From Clostridia bacterium (GTDB lineage: Bacteria > Bacillota_A > Clostridia > Christensenellales > Aristaeellaceae), in NCBI GenBank assembly GCA_017530275.1, contig JAFXMP010000103.1, positions 1 through 43,230 of the forward strand: a DNA stretch of 43,230 nt, in the 5' to 3' direction. The translations under genes were made by a program, and so were the position numbers. The notes under the pieces were generated by a model. The model was not told the DNA's origin, made no database searches, and was given only the letters and a program-made list of their open reading frames with translations. Positions 32,317 to 41,175 of the stretch are shown here, one piece after another (within the stretch, counting starts at the first letter, position 1; each line of letters starts with the position of its first letter).

Positions 32317-32614
32317 TGTGTATGAGACGCTGATGATCATCGCCATGGCGGTGCTGGGCGTGTGCCTGTTCATATGCCTGTTCCGGGCTTTCCGGGGGCC
32401 CGCACAAGCGGATCGGGTGATCGCCGTAAACATGACGGGCACCATCGTCATTACCATGATCCTGTTTCTGTCGCTGCTGCTCAAGGAAAGCTACCTGGTG
32501 GATATCGCGCTGATTTACGCCATGCTCAGTTTCCTGGCCGTAGTGCTTTTGTGCCGTATTTCCATCGGCGCGTACAGGGCGCAGAAGAAAAAGGAGGAAA
32601 AAAGGGATGCTTGA
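32309..32614 (+). CDS. mnhF: Na+/H+ antiporter subunit F (MrpF/MnhF)
   Basis: A 101-residue protein with three helices. The MrpF motif RAFRGPAQADRVIAVNMTGT lies after the first helix, followed by LLKESYLVDIALIYAMLSFLAVVLL. The start is GTG at 32309, inside the end of mnhE, with GAGG nine bases upstream; a second GTG nine bases on is possible. It overlaps mnhG by eight bases. Gene order E-F-G at the front of the operon matches mbhABC of archaeal membrane-bound hydrogenases and not the classical mrpABCDEFG. Confidence 0.9.
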   Translation: MDSVYETLMIIAMAVLGVCLFICLFRAFRGPAQADRVIAVNMTGTIVITMILFLSLLLKESYLVDIALIYAMLSFLAVVLLCRISIGAYRAQKKKEEKRDA

Positions 32615-32933
32615 ATATCTCCGGCTGGGCCTTTTCGGCATCCTGCTTTTGGCTGGGCTGATCATCCAACTGACGGCCATTTTAGGCGTGAACCGGTTCC
32701 GTTTCGCGGTGAACCGCATGCATCCGGCGGGCATGGCCGACACCCTGGGATTGCTGCTCATGGCGCTGGCCGCGGTGGTGTACGCCGGATTCAGCTGGCT
32801 CACGGCAAAGATCCTGTTCGTGGTGGCGCTGTTCTGGATCACCAGCCCGGTGTGCAGCTACCTGATCGGCAGGCTGGTGCGGGAAACGGATGAAAAGCAT
32901 TTTGAAGCGGAGGCGAAAGAATGGAAGCCCTGA
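32607..32933 (+). CDS. mnhG: Na+/H+ antiporter subunit G (MrpG/MnhG)
   Basis: A 108-residue protein with three helices, of the MrpG/MbhC family. The typical segment RFRFAVNRMHPAGMADTLGLLLM (family pattern R-H-x-AG---T-G) is clear, and the third helix is followed by TSPVCSYLIGR. AGGAGG stands upstream of the ATG. It overlaps the next gene by 13 bases. It has a charged C-terminal tail of about 18 residues (VRETDEKHFEAEAKEW). Confidence 0.9.
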   Translation: MLEYLRLGLFGILLLAGLIIQLTAILGVNRFRFAVNRMHPAGMADTLGLLLMALAAVVYAGFSWLTAKILFVVALFWITSPVCSYLIGRLVRETDEKHFEAEAKEWKP

Positions 32934-33190
32934 ATGTGATCCTGCTTTTATTCATTATCGCCTGCGCCGCGGCTGTGAGCTTTACCCGGAACCTGCTGTC
33001 CGCGGTGATCATTTTCATGGCCCAGGGGCTGGTGCTTTCGGTGGTGTGGATCATGCTGCGCTCGCCTGATCTTGCCATCACGGAAGCAGCTGTTGGCGCG
33101 GGCGTTTCATCCATCCTGATGTTCGCCGCTTTGAAAAAGATCAAGGCTATTGACGCGAAAGGGGAACAGGCGGATGAAAAAGAAAAATGA
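32921..33190 (+). CDS. MbhD-like antiporter subunit (DUF4040)
   Basis: An 89-residue membrane protein with three helices. It matches the DUF4040/MbhD family, equivalent to a C-terminal piece of MrpA. LLSAVIIFMAQGLVLSVVWIMLRSPDLAITEAAVGAGVSS is the family core, where PDLA-TEA is most conserved. GGAGG lies seven bases ahead of the ATG. It overlaps the following gene by 17 bases. That MrpA is split into MbhD, MbhE and an antiporter subunit supports the Mbh-type arrangement. Confidence 0.85.
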   Translation: MEALNVILLLFIIACAAAVSFTRNLLSAVIIFMAQGLVLSVVWIMLRSPDLAITEAAVGAGVSSILMFAALKKIKAIDAKGEQADEKEK

Positions 33191-34121
33191 AGCCTTTTCC
33201 CGTCTGCTGGATTGGCTGGAAAACGGCGATCAGGCTTTGGATAACGAAATGGAGGACGGTCTTTACGACCTGCCTCAGACGGAAAAACAGAAAGAAAAAA
33301 AGAAAAAAGCAGCCAAACGGAACGCCGGTCAAAAAAAGCAGGCTTCTCCGCCGCGCCGCGCTTACGCGGACAGATGGTGGTACCGTTTATGCGCTGCGGC
33401 GGTTTGCCTGTCCCTGATCGGCCTGCTGCTGTACACCGTCGTGCGTATGCCGGAATTCGGCAACGCGGATACGCTGATCGACAGCGAACTGACGGAATTT
33501 TATGTGGAGCGAACCCTGGAGGAAACCGGCGCGGTGAACATCGTCACCGGCATCATCCTGGATTACCGCGGATTTGATACCTTGGGCGAATCCCATGTGC
33601 TGTTCATCGCCGTGTGCACGGTACTGCTGATGCTGAGCGTGCGGGGGGAGAAGAACGCGGAATTCCGCCTGCGGGCCAATGCATATGAACGGCATTTCGA
33701 GCCGGGAGACGATTTGATCCTTCGCTCCGCGGCCCGTATCCTGACGCCGCTGACATTGGTATTCGGCCTGTACATCATATTCAACGGCCATCTTTCCCCG
33801 GGCGGCGGTTTTTCCGGCGGGGCCATCCTGGGCGCGGGGCTGATCCTGTACCAGAACGCTTTCGGTTACGAGAAAACCGAGCGGTTCTTTACCTACAAAA
33901 CCTTCCGCTGGGTGTCGGTGTGCGCCCTGCTGTTTTACTCCGCCGCGAAAGGCTACCATTTCTTTACCGGGGCCAACCAATTGGAAAACGGCATTTCTCC
34001 CGGCGTGGCGGGGAATATCCTTTCCGCCGGGCTGCTGCTGCCGCTGAATATGGCGGTTGGCTGCGTGGTTGCCTGCACGATGTACGCATTGTATACCATG
34101 TTCAGGAAGGGGGAGTTCTGA
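33174..34121 (+). CDS. mnhB: MbhE-MrpB fusion subunit with Lys-rich N-terminal extension
   Basis: A 315-residue protein with two joined antiporter parts. Residues 1-72 are cytoplasmic and strongly charged, with a Lys cluster (KQKEKKKKAAKRNAGQKKQ) not typical of these families. Residues about 73-160 match MbhE, with VNIVTGIILDYRGFDTLGE. Residues about 180-315 match MrpB (DUF4040-linked MnhB), with LTPLTLVFGLYIIFNGHLSPGGGFSGGAILGAGLIL. In archaeal Mbh these are separate genes mbhE and mbhF. AAAGGGG stands nine bases ahead of the ATG at 33174. The stop overlaps the next start (TGATG). The order D-E-F is kept. Confidence 0.85.
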   Translation: MKKKNEAFSRLLDWLENGDQALDNEMEDGLYDLPQTEKQKEKKKKAAKRNAGQKKQASPPRRAYADRWWYRLCAAAVCLSLIGLLLYTVVRMPEFGNADTLIDSELTEFYVERTLEETGAVNIVTGIILDYRGFDTLGESHVLFIAVCTVLLMLSVRGEKNAEFRLRANAYERHFEPGDDLILRSAARILTPLTLVFGLYIIFNGHLSPGGGFSGGAILGAGLILYQNAFGYEKTERFFTYKTFRWVSVCALLFYSAAKGYHFFTGANQLENGISPGVAGNILSAGLLLPLNMAVGCVVACTMYALYTMFRKGEF

Positions 34122-34495
34122 TGGAAAAGCTGATTTACGAGCACCTGGACGAAGTGACGGCCCTGGTGCTGTTCGGCGTGGGCTTCACCCTGCTGCTTCT
34201 GGATAAGAATCTGATCAAGAAAATCATCGGCTTTTCCATGATGGACAGCGGTATTTACTTGTTTTTAGCTTCCTATGGCTATATTGAATCCCGCTTAGCG
34301 CCGATTTATGAAAATGGAATCATGGACCCGGATGCTTATGTGAATCCCCTGCCCGCCGGATTGGTGCTGACCGGCATCGTGGTTGGCGTCAGCGTGACGG
34401 CGGTGATGCTGGGGCTGACGGTGCGCCTGTATCAGCAATACCGCACCCTGGATATCGATGAAATCGCCGAACGGATTCGGGGTGAGGGAGAATGA
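34121..34495 (+). CDS. mnhC: Na+/H+ antiporter subunit C (MrpC/MnhC, NuoK-like)
   Basis: A 124-residue protein with three helices, homologous to NuoK of complex I. LVLFGVGFTLLLLDKNLIKKIIGFSMMDSGIYLFL is the family N-terminal part, and NPLPAGLVLTGIVVGVSVTAVMLGL the third helix with the DPLPQALVLTAIVI-like motif. The acidic residue usually found in NuoK helices is D-rich at DSG here. AAGGGGGA lies ahead of the ATG, whose A is shared with the stop of the previous gene. It overlaps the next gene by four bases. Confidence 0.9.
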   Translation: MEKLIYEHLDEVTALVLFGVGFTLLLLDKNLIKKIIGFSMMDSGIYLFLASYGYIESRLAPIYENGIMDPDAYVNPLPAGLVLTGIVVGVSVTAVMLGLTVRLYQQYRTLDIDEIAERIRGEGE

Positions 34496-35994
34496 CCATG
34501 ATTTGGTGGCAGAATCTTCCCCTGTTTCAGATCGTATGTCCGCTGATGTGCGCGGCCCTCTGTTCGGCGCTGAAAGGGAAAGCCGCACGGGCGGTAATGA
34601 CGGTACTGGCGGCCCTGGAATGTATCTGCATGGGGATCCTGCTGTACTTTACGGCAGCACGAAACGAAAGCTATGTGTACGCCATGGGCGAGATCGGCGC
34701 GCCTTTCGGCAACGAACTGCGCATCGGGCCGCTGGAATCCATCGTTGGGCTGGCTTTTTCCTTGGTGCTGCTTACCTCCATCTTAGGCGGGTGGCGGAGA
34801 CTGACAGCGGACGTGGCACCCAACAGGATGAATCTGTACGGCTCCATGATCTGCTTGCTCACCGCAGCCATGGCGGCCATGGTGTTCACCAACGACCTGT
34901 TTACCGCTTACGTGTTCATTGAAATCTCCACCATTGCCGCCTGCGCGCTGATTTGCGCGAGCAATCGGGGAAAAACGCTGTTCTCGGCAGCCCGATATAT
35001 GATCATGAACCTGATGGGCAGCGGTCTTTTTCTGCTGGGGCTTTCGATGCTGTACTGCCTGACGGGACATCTGCTGTTTCCCCAGCTGGGAGAAGGCGTA
35101 CGAGGGCTGCTGACGGAAGGACAGTATCCCATCCCCCTTTATATGTCCTTTCTGCTGATGACGCTGGGCATTTCCATAAAGAGCGCCCTGTATCCCTTCC
35201 ATACGTGGCTGCCCGACGCCTATGGCAACGCCACCGCCACTTCCAGCGCCTTGCTTTCTTCTCTGATTTCCAAATTGTACATTTTCCTGCTGATCAAGAT
35301 TTTTGTCCGTGCGGCAGGCAGCGAGGTATTTGCGCGCAGGATCGAGGATGTGCTGCTGCTGTACGCCGCATCGGGCATGATCATGGGATCGGTGCACGCC
35401 ATCCGGCAGCGCAGCATGCTGCGTATGGTGGCCTATTCCTCGGTAGCGCAGATCGGCTATATTTTCTTAGGCATTTCTTTGGGAACGGAAGCGGGCATGG
35501 CGGCGGCTGTTTATCATATCCTGGCCCATTCCGCCGCCAAATCCATGCTTTTCCTGGCCTCGGGCAGGCTTCGGGAAGCGTCGGGAAACAAGGAAACCTT
35601 TCCGTCCCTGCGCGGGGCGGCCCTCAGGACGCCGCTAGCCGGGCTGGCCTTTACGGTAGGCGCCTGTTCCCTGGTAGGCATTCCGGGGCTGGGCGGCTTT
35701 GCCAGCAAGCTGTATTTAGCTTCCGCCGGGGTGGAACTGGGCGGATGGCGGATGCCTGTGGTGCTGGCTGTATTAGCTGTGAGCACGCTTTTGAACGTAG
35801 CTTATATGCTGCGCACCGTGCTGACCCTGTACAGAGAAAACGAAGAAACATTGGAAACCGGCCCAAGGATCATAGGCCGCGACCGCTTTTTCGCCCTTGC
35901 CATGACGGTGCTGATCATTGTCAACCTGCTGCTTGGATTGCTTGGCGGCCCGATCCTGAAATTGATAGAACAGGGCATCCGTTTGTTTGCCTGA
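34492..35994 (+). CDS. mnhD: Antiporter subunit 1 (MrpD/NuoN-like)
   Basis: A 500-residue membrane protein of the proton-translocating NuoL/M/N family, with about 14 helices. The channel motif IKSALYPFHTWLPDAY keeps the lysine and the PxHxWLP sequence; ALLSSLISKLYIF carries the second conserved lysine (SK). ENDLF-type segments TNDLFTAYVFIEIS follow the family with the key Glu. By family it moves Na+ or H+ through half-channels. The ATG at 34492 overlaps mnhC as ATGA; the ATG at 34498 has better spacing from GAGGGAG, so the protein may be two residues shorter. It is the first of four such subunits in a row. Confidence 0.88.
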   Translation: MTMIWWQNLPLFQIVCPLMCAALCSALKGKAARAVMTVLAALECICMGILLYFTAARNESYVYAMGEIGAPFGNELRIGPLESIVGLAFSLVLLTSILGGWRRLTADVAPNRMNLYGSMICLLTAAMAAMVFTNDLFTAYVFIEISTIAACALICASNRGKTLFSAARYMIMNLMGSGLFLLGLSMLYCLTGHLLFPQLGEGVRGLLTEGQYPIPLYMSFLLMTLGISIKSALYPFHTWLPDAYGNATATSSALLSSLISKLYIFLLIKIFVRAAGSEVFARRIEDVLLLYAASGMIMGSVHAIRQRSMLRMVAYSSVAQIGYIFLGISLGTEAGMAAAVYHILAHSAAKSMLFLASGRLREASGNKETFPSLRGAALRTPLAGLAFTVGACSLVGIPGLGGFASKLYLASAGVELGGWRMPVVLAVLAVSTLLNVAYMLRTVLTLYRENEETLETGPRIIGRDRFFALAMTVLIIVNLLLGLLGGPILKLIEQGIRLFA

Positions 35995-36016
35995 TTGTTA
36001 TGGGGAGGATTTGATC

Positions 36017-37475
36017 ATGATGGCTCTATTGCTTCTTTTATCCGTTCTGCTGCCCATCGTGCTGGCGCTGGTGTGGCGCTTCCGCCGCCTGGAAGGGGAA
36101 AGCCTGCATCGGGCGACCTTGTTCACCGTTGCGGCGGGGGCATGCCTTGCGGCGCTTTCCGCGCTGCTTCCCCAGGAAGGGGAAATCTGCCTGCGCTGGA
36201 CCGATATGCTCACCCTGTCCCTCAGGGTAGACGGAGTCAGCCGCGTGTGGCTGCTGCTCATCGCGGTGATCTGGCCCGGGGTGGCGATGTACGCCACGGA
36301 ATACCTGGAGCACGATCCAAACCCCGGCCGGTTTTTCCTCTTTTATACCGTTACCCAGGGCGTTCTGCACGGGCTGGCCATGAGCGGCAATCTGGTCACC
36401 TTTTATATGTTCTATGAGGCCATGACCCTGCTCACCGTGCCCCCTGGTGCTTCACAACATGGATAAAGAAGCGGTGGCCGCTTCCATCAAATACCTGATC
36501 TATTCGGTGATCGGCGCTTCCGCCGCCCTGATCGGCATTTTCTTCGTGGGCGCAGTGGGCGGCACTGGTGATTTTGCGTCGGGCGCTTTGACCGCGGAAC
36601 AACTGTACGGCAAAGAAGGGCTGGCCATGGGCATTTTCTTTGCCATGCTGGTGGGCTTCGGCGTGAAAGCCGGTATGTTTCCCATGCACGGGTGGCTGCC
36701 CACCGCTCACCCTGTGGCTCCGGCCCCGGCCAGCGCCGTGCTGTCCGGCGTGATCACCAAAATGGGCGTGCTGGGCGTGATCCGGGTGCTGTACTCCGTG
36801 GCGGGCATTGAACGGCTGCGGGGCACCTGGGTGCAGATGACGATGCTGGGATTGACGATGCTGACCATTCTCATGGGCTCCCTGCTTGCTTTCAAGGAAA
36901 AGAAGCTGAAAAAGCGGTTGGCTTACTCCTCCGTTTCTCAGGTTTCCTATGTGCTGTTCGGTCTGTTCACCATGACGGAAATCGGTTTTGTAGGCGCTGT
37001 GCTGCATGTTATTTTCCATTCCCTGATGAAGAACACCCTGTTCATGGGCGCTGGCTCCATCATCCACAAAACGGAAAAGACTTATGTAACCGAGATGGAC
37101 GGGCTGGGCAGGCGCATGCCCTGGACCTACGCCTTCTTTACCGTGGCTTCCCTGGGCCTGGTAGGCATTCCGCCCACCGGCGGCTTCATCAGCAAATGGA
37201 ATCTTGCGCAGGGCGCGCTGGCGACCGGCTTGTCTTACAGTTGGATCGGTCCTGTTGCGCTGCTGATTTCCGCCATCCTGACGGCGGGCTACCTGTTCAC
37301 GGTGGTCATCCGCGGCTGTTTCCCCGGCGAAGATGAAAAGCCTGAACCCAACTGCGAAGCGGGATCGCGGATGCTGATTCCCATGGGCGTGTTCTCGACG
37401 CTGATCGTGCTGCTGGGCGTGTTTTCCGGGCCCATCATTTCTTATTTAGAAGCGCTGGCTGGCTCGCTGCTGTAA
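36017..37475 (+). pseudogene. Antiporter subunit 2 (MrpD-like), frameshifted at a C5 run
   Basis: Two frames make one NuoL/M/N-family protein of 485 residues. The first (36017-36466) reads to EAMTLLTVP and then runs out in GASQHG. The second (36447-37475) carries LHNMDKEAVAASIKYLIY and the rest, including VKAGMFPMHGWLPTAHPVAPAPASAVLSG and VITKMG. Removing one C from the five at 36440-36444 joins them as TLLTVPLVLHN, which matches TLCTVPLVWHK in the next gene exactly. The second frame has no ribosome binding site. GGGGAGG precedes the start at 36017. Possible causes are a sequencing or assembly error, a real mutation or slippage-corrected expression. All channel residues seen are intact in the joined form. 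Confidence 0.88.
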
Positions 37476-37485
37476 GGAGTAAAAC

Positions 37486-38940
37486 ATGCTGCTGTTGATT
37501 TGCGGGCTGCTGCCGGTTGTTCTTGGCGGGCTGCTGCCCTCCCTGCGGATGAAAAGCCGAACGGTTCGCATGGTGTACGCCATGCTTTCCTGCTGCGCCG
37601 TATCGGGGCTATTGCTGTACCTGATCTTTACGGAACAGGGAGGAGACGCGCTGGAGCTGATCCGGTTTTCGGACGTTTTCCGCTTTTCCCTCCGGCTGGA
37701 CGGGGCGGGGAAGGTCTATTTGGGCGTGGCTGCGGTGCTATGGCCCCTTTCTGTGCTGTATGCCGTGGAGTATATGCGTCACGAGGAACGAGAGGGCAAT
37801 TTCTTTGCCTGGTTTATCGTTACTTACGGCGCGGCTATCTTGTTCGGCTGTGCGGACAACCTGTTCACCCTGTATATCGGCTATGAGTTTTTGACCCTTT
37901 GCACCGTACCCCTTGTATGGCACAAGCGGGACGAGGAATCCAACCGGGCGGCGCTCAAATACATGCTTTATCTGATTGGCGGGGCTGCTTTAGGCTTTGT
38001 TGCCATGGCGGGGCTTTCCGGCTTTGGTCTGGGCGCATTCCGTCCCCTGTCCGCAGTTGGAAGTCTGGATACGCCCTGGTTCCGGGTGCTTTGTCTGGTT
38101 GGCTTCTTGGGCTTTGGGGTCAAGGCGGCAGTGCTGCCCCTTTGTCATTGGCTGCCCACCGCCTCCGTGGCGCCCACGCCGGTGACCGCCCTGCTGCACG
38201 CTGTGGCGGTGGTGAACGCGGGCGTGTTCGCAGTGATGCGCTTCCTTTACTATGTGATCTCGCCTGCCAGCCTGCGGGGTACATGGGTACAAACGGTGAT
38301 GCTTTCTCTCTGCGCTGCTACCATCGTGTTCGCGGCGATCATGGCCGTGCGGGAACAGCACGTAAAGCGCCGTTTGGCCTGGAGCACTGTGAGCAATTTG
38401 AGCTATATGCTGCTGGGTCTGTGCCTGCTGACGGGGCAGGGCATAACGGCAGGGCTTTCCCATTTGGTGTTCCACAGCCTGACCAAGATCATTCTGTTCT
38501 TCTGCGCGGGAGCGGTGCTGGTGCAGACTGGGCGGACCCAGGTCTATCAAATGCACGGACTGGGCAGGAAAATGCCCGTGGTGTTTTTGAGCTTTCTGCT
38601 GGCGGGGGTGTCTCTCCTGGGTGTGCCGCCGCTGCCGGGGTTCGTGAGCAAGTACGCTCTGGTGACAGCCGCCTTTGCCGAAGGCAGCGTTCCGGCCCTT
38701 TGCGGCGCCGTGGCGATCCTGCTGGCGGCGGTGCTGACGGTCATTTACATTTTTACCATTGCTTATCCGTCCTTTTTCATGAAGCTCCAATTGCCGCAGG
38801 AGGAAGATGAACCTCGTGATCCCGGCGCGTGCATGAAAATCGTTTTCGTGGTGCTGGCGGTCCTCCAGATCGGCGCGGGGATTTTTGCCGGGCCGGTGAT
38901 GCAATACCTTTCCAACTTGGCGGGAGGGGTGATCCGATGA
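37486..38940 (+). CDS. Antiporter subunit 3 (NuoL/MrpD-like)
   Basis: A 484-residue NuoL/M/N-family membrane protein. The motif VKAAVLPLCHWLPTA keeps Lys and the H-x-W-L-P, and NLFTLYIGYEFLTLCTVPLV keeps the key Glu. In the second channel segment it has ALLHAVAVVNAGVFAVMR, which lacks the lysine of LTK and resembles the NuoL/NdhF version (ALIHAATMVTAG). So it may differ in ion path from subunits 1, 2 and 4. AAGGAG stands ahead of the ATG. It overlaps the next gene by four bases. Its closest relative in the window is subunit 2. Confidence 0.88.
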   Translation: MLLLICGLLPVVLGGLLPSLRMKSRTVRMVYAMLSCCAVSGLLLYLIFTEQGGDALELIRFSDVFRFSLRLDGAGKVYLGVAAVLWPLSVLYAVEYMRHEEREGNFFAWFIVTYGAAILFGCADNLFTLYIGYEFLTLCTVPLVWHKRDEESNRAALKYMLYLIGGAALGFVAMAGLSGFGLGAFRPLSAVGSLDTPWFRVLCLVGFLGFGVKAAVLPLCHWLPTASVAPTPVTALLHAVAVVNAGVFAVMRFLYYVISPASLRGTWVQTVMLSLCAATIVFAAIMAVREQHVKRRLAWSTVSNLSYMLLGLCLLTGQGITAGLSHLVFHSLTKIILFFCAGAVLVQTGRTQVYQMHGLGRKMPVVFLSFLLAGVSLLGVPPLPGFVSKYALVTAAFAEGSVPALCGAVAILLAAVLTVIYIFTIAYPSFFMKLQLPQEEDEPRDPGACMKIVFVVLAVLQIGAGIFAGPVMQYLSNLAGGVIR

Positions 38941-41171
38941 TTCTCGAAGCCATGCTGCTGCTTCCCGTTTTGGGCGCGGTAGTAACCCCGCTGGCGGGCA
39001 GAAAAAACGGCTCCGTCAGGGAATTCTTTCTGCGATTCTTTACTTTAGCGGAACTGGGCCTGGCCGGATGGCTGTTTTACCGGGTGTGGAACGGGGAAGA
39101 ATTCTTCCTTTGGTTTCCTTCCATGCTTGGCTTGGGCCTGTATTTCTATGTGGATACTTTCCGGGCGCTGTACGCGCTTTTGGCTTGCTTTATGTGGGCC
39201 ATGGCCTGTCAGTTTTCCTTGCAGTATTTTGCCGGGCATGGCGCCCATTTGGGTCGGTACGCCTGTTTTACGCTGATCACGCTATGCGGCGTGGTGGGTG
39301 TGTTCTTCTCCGATGATCTGTATACCACCTTCGTGTTTTTTGAAATCATGTCCATCGCCTCCTATCCCTGGGTGGCGCATGAGGAAACGCCAGGAGCCAT
39401 GCGGGCGGCTCAAACCTATTTGGGCGTGTCCGTGGCCTGCGGCATGGTCACGCTCATGGGTATGTTCCTGTGCTGGAGGGAAACGGGGAGCCTTGCCTTT
39501 GACGCGCTGCGGCAAAACGGCGGCGATCCCAAGCTGGTGCTTCCGGCCTGTCTCATGCTGGTAGGCTACTGCGCGAAAGCAGGCATGGTGCCGCTGCATA
39601 TCTGGCTGCCCAAAGCCCATCCCGTGGCCCCGGCTCCTGGCAGTGCTTTGCTCTCCGGCATGCTGACCAAAACAGGGCTGTTCGGCGTTATCGCCATCGG
39701 CATGAATCTGATGGGGGAGAACGCGGTTTTCGGCCACGTCATGCTGGGCTTGGGTCTGGTGACCATGACCCTTGGCGCGGTGCTGGCGGTGTTTTCGGTG
39801 AACTTAAAGCGCACCTTAGCCTGCTCCTCCCTGTCCCAGATCGGTTATATCACGGTGGGCCTTTCCTGCGCCATGCTGCTGGGTCATCACGGGGCGCTGG
39901 CCGCGGGCGGCGCGGTGGGGCATATGGTGAACCATTCCCTGCTGAAGCTATGCCTGTTCCTGTGCGCTGGAGCGATCTATATGAATGCGCATACCCTGGA
40001 CTTAACGGAACTTAGGGGCTATGGCCGGGGGAAATACATGCTGCATATCGTATTTCTCATCGGCGCGCTGGGCCTCATGGGCGTTCCGGGCTTGAATGGA
40101 TACACCAGCAAGACCATGATCCACGAAGGTCTTGTGGAACTGGCGGAGGAAATCGAAGGCTTTTCCATTTACCGCCTGTGTGAATGGGTTTTCCTCTTTG
40201 CCGCCGGGCTGACGACCGCCTATATGCTGAAACTCTATATTTGCCTGTTCTGGCAGAAGAACCCCGACGCGCACAAGCAGGCGCACTACGATGAAAAGAC
40301 AGGGAATGACCTAACGGTCCGTTCCGGGCTTATTCTTGAAATCACCATCTATCCTCTCTTGATCATCGGCCTGTTTCCCAACCGGGCGCTGCTGCCCCTG
40401 ACCAACGCCTGCGCCTCTTTCCTGAATCGTCCCGCGCTTTCCCATGAAGTAGCTTTTTTCTCCCTGACCAATTTGATCGGCGGGGGGATCAGCCTGGCCA
40501 TCGGCGTTCTGGTATATCTGCTCTTTGTGAGAAAAAGCCTGTATGACCGGAAAGAAGGCTATCTCAACAAATGGCCTCAAAAACTCGATCTGGAAGAACT
40601 GTTCTATCGGCCCGTGTTTACCCGTTTCCTGCCCTGGCTGGGCTGCACCGCCGCTTCTTTTCTGGACAGCATTCCCAACAGCAAATTGGTGCTCGTCTGG
40701 ATCCCCAAGGGCGTTTCCGCCGTGTTCAGCTTCATGGATCATGTACCGGACAGCAAATTGGTGAAAGAATGGATACCCACAGGAATGAACGCCCTGTTCG
40801 GTTTTATTGACCGCTTGCCTGAATCCAAATGCATGACGAAGGTGATCCCCGGCATTTTGACCGCTGTTGGGCGGGTCTTCGATGAACTGGTGGATCATGT
40901 GATGCTGCTCATCAAGGAACTGTTCCTGACCAACCGGGAAGAATTGAACCGTACGCGGAACCACAGCGTATTTACCCGCCTGGCCTGGGCTGTGGCAGAG
41001 GGACTGCACGCGATGGGCCTGCTGCCCAAACGGCTGATCCATCATAAATCCCCGGATGACCTGCGTTACGGCACATATCTCACCAACGCTATTTCCTTTG
41101 GCCTGCTGCTGGGAGCCGCCGGTATCGTGGCGGCCATCCTGTACGTGTTCATCCGCATGGGCGCGCAATAA
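38937..41171 (+). CDS. Antiporter subunit 4 (MrpA/MrpD-like) with repeat-bearing C-terminal extension
   Basis: A 744-residue protein. The first ~500 residues are a NuoL/M/N antiporter domain with AKAGMVPLHIWLPKAHPVAPAPGSALLSGMLTKTG and DDLYTTFVFFEIMSIAS. A helix follows (about 525-545) and then a ~175-residue extension. In it, residues 574-645 are three tandem 24-residue repeats with the pattern F-x-D-x-hydrophobic-P-x-S-K. The protein ends with another helix (SFGLLLGAAGIVAAILYVFIRM). The extension is not the DUF4040/MbhE tail of classical MrpA; those parts are separate genes here. GGGAGGGGTGATCC precedes the ATG. It is the last gene of the operon, and no terminator with a T run is seen before the next promoter. 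Confidence 0.87.
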   Translation: MILEAMLLLPVLGAVVTPLAGRKNGSVREFFLRFFTLAELGLAGWLFYRVWNGEEFFLWFPSMLGLGLYFYVDTFRALYALLACFMWAMACQFSLQYFAGHGAHLGRYACFTLITLCGVVGVFFSDDLYTTFVFFEIMSIASYPWVAHEETPGAMRAAQTYLGVSVACGMVTLMGMFLCWRETGSLAFDALRQNGGDPKLVLPACLMLVGYCAKAGMVPLHIWLPKAHPVAPAPGSALLSGMLTKTGLFGVIAIGMNLMGENAVFGHVMLGLGLVTMTLGAVLAVFSVNLKRTLACSSLSQIGYITVGLSCAMLLGHHGALAAGGAVGHMVNHSLLKLCLFLCAGAIYMNAHTLDLTELRGYGRGKYMLHIVFLIGALGLMGVPGLNGYTSKTMIHEGLVELAEEIEGFSIYRLCEWVFLFAAGLTTAYMLKLYICLFWQKNPDAHKQAHYDEKTGNDLTVRSGLILEITIYPLLIIGLFPNRALLPLTNACASFLNRPALSHEVAFFSLTNLIGGGISLAIGVLVYLLFVRKSLYDRKEGYLNKWPQKLDLEELFYRPVFTRFLPWLGCTAASFLDSIPNSKLVLVWIPKGVSAVFSFMDHVPDSKLVKEWIPTGMNALFGFIDRLPESKCMTKVIPGILTAVGRVFDELVDHVMLLIKELFLTNREELNRTRNHSVFTRLAWAVAEGLHAMGLLPKRLIHHKSPDDLRYGTYLTNAISFGLLLGAAGIVAAILYVFIRMGAQ

Positions 41172-41175
41172 CCCC

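Noticed and set aside
36447..37475. A separate 342-residue antiporter protein starting at GTG 36447
   Set aside because: No ribosome binding site, starts in the middle of a conserved segment, and joins the preceding frame by removal of one C. Treated as part of one frameshifted gene.
34492..41171. Complex I (nuo) or hydrogenase operon
   Set aside because: The four NuoL/M/N-type subunits suggested it, but no NuoA, B, C, D, H, I or J homologue and no [NiFe] subunit is present, while MrpE, F, G, B and C are. The locus is an Mrp/Mbh-type antiporter module.
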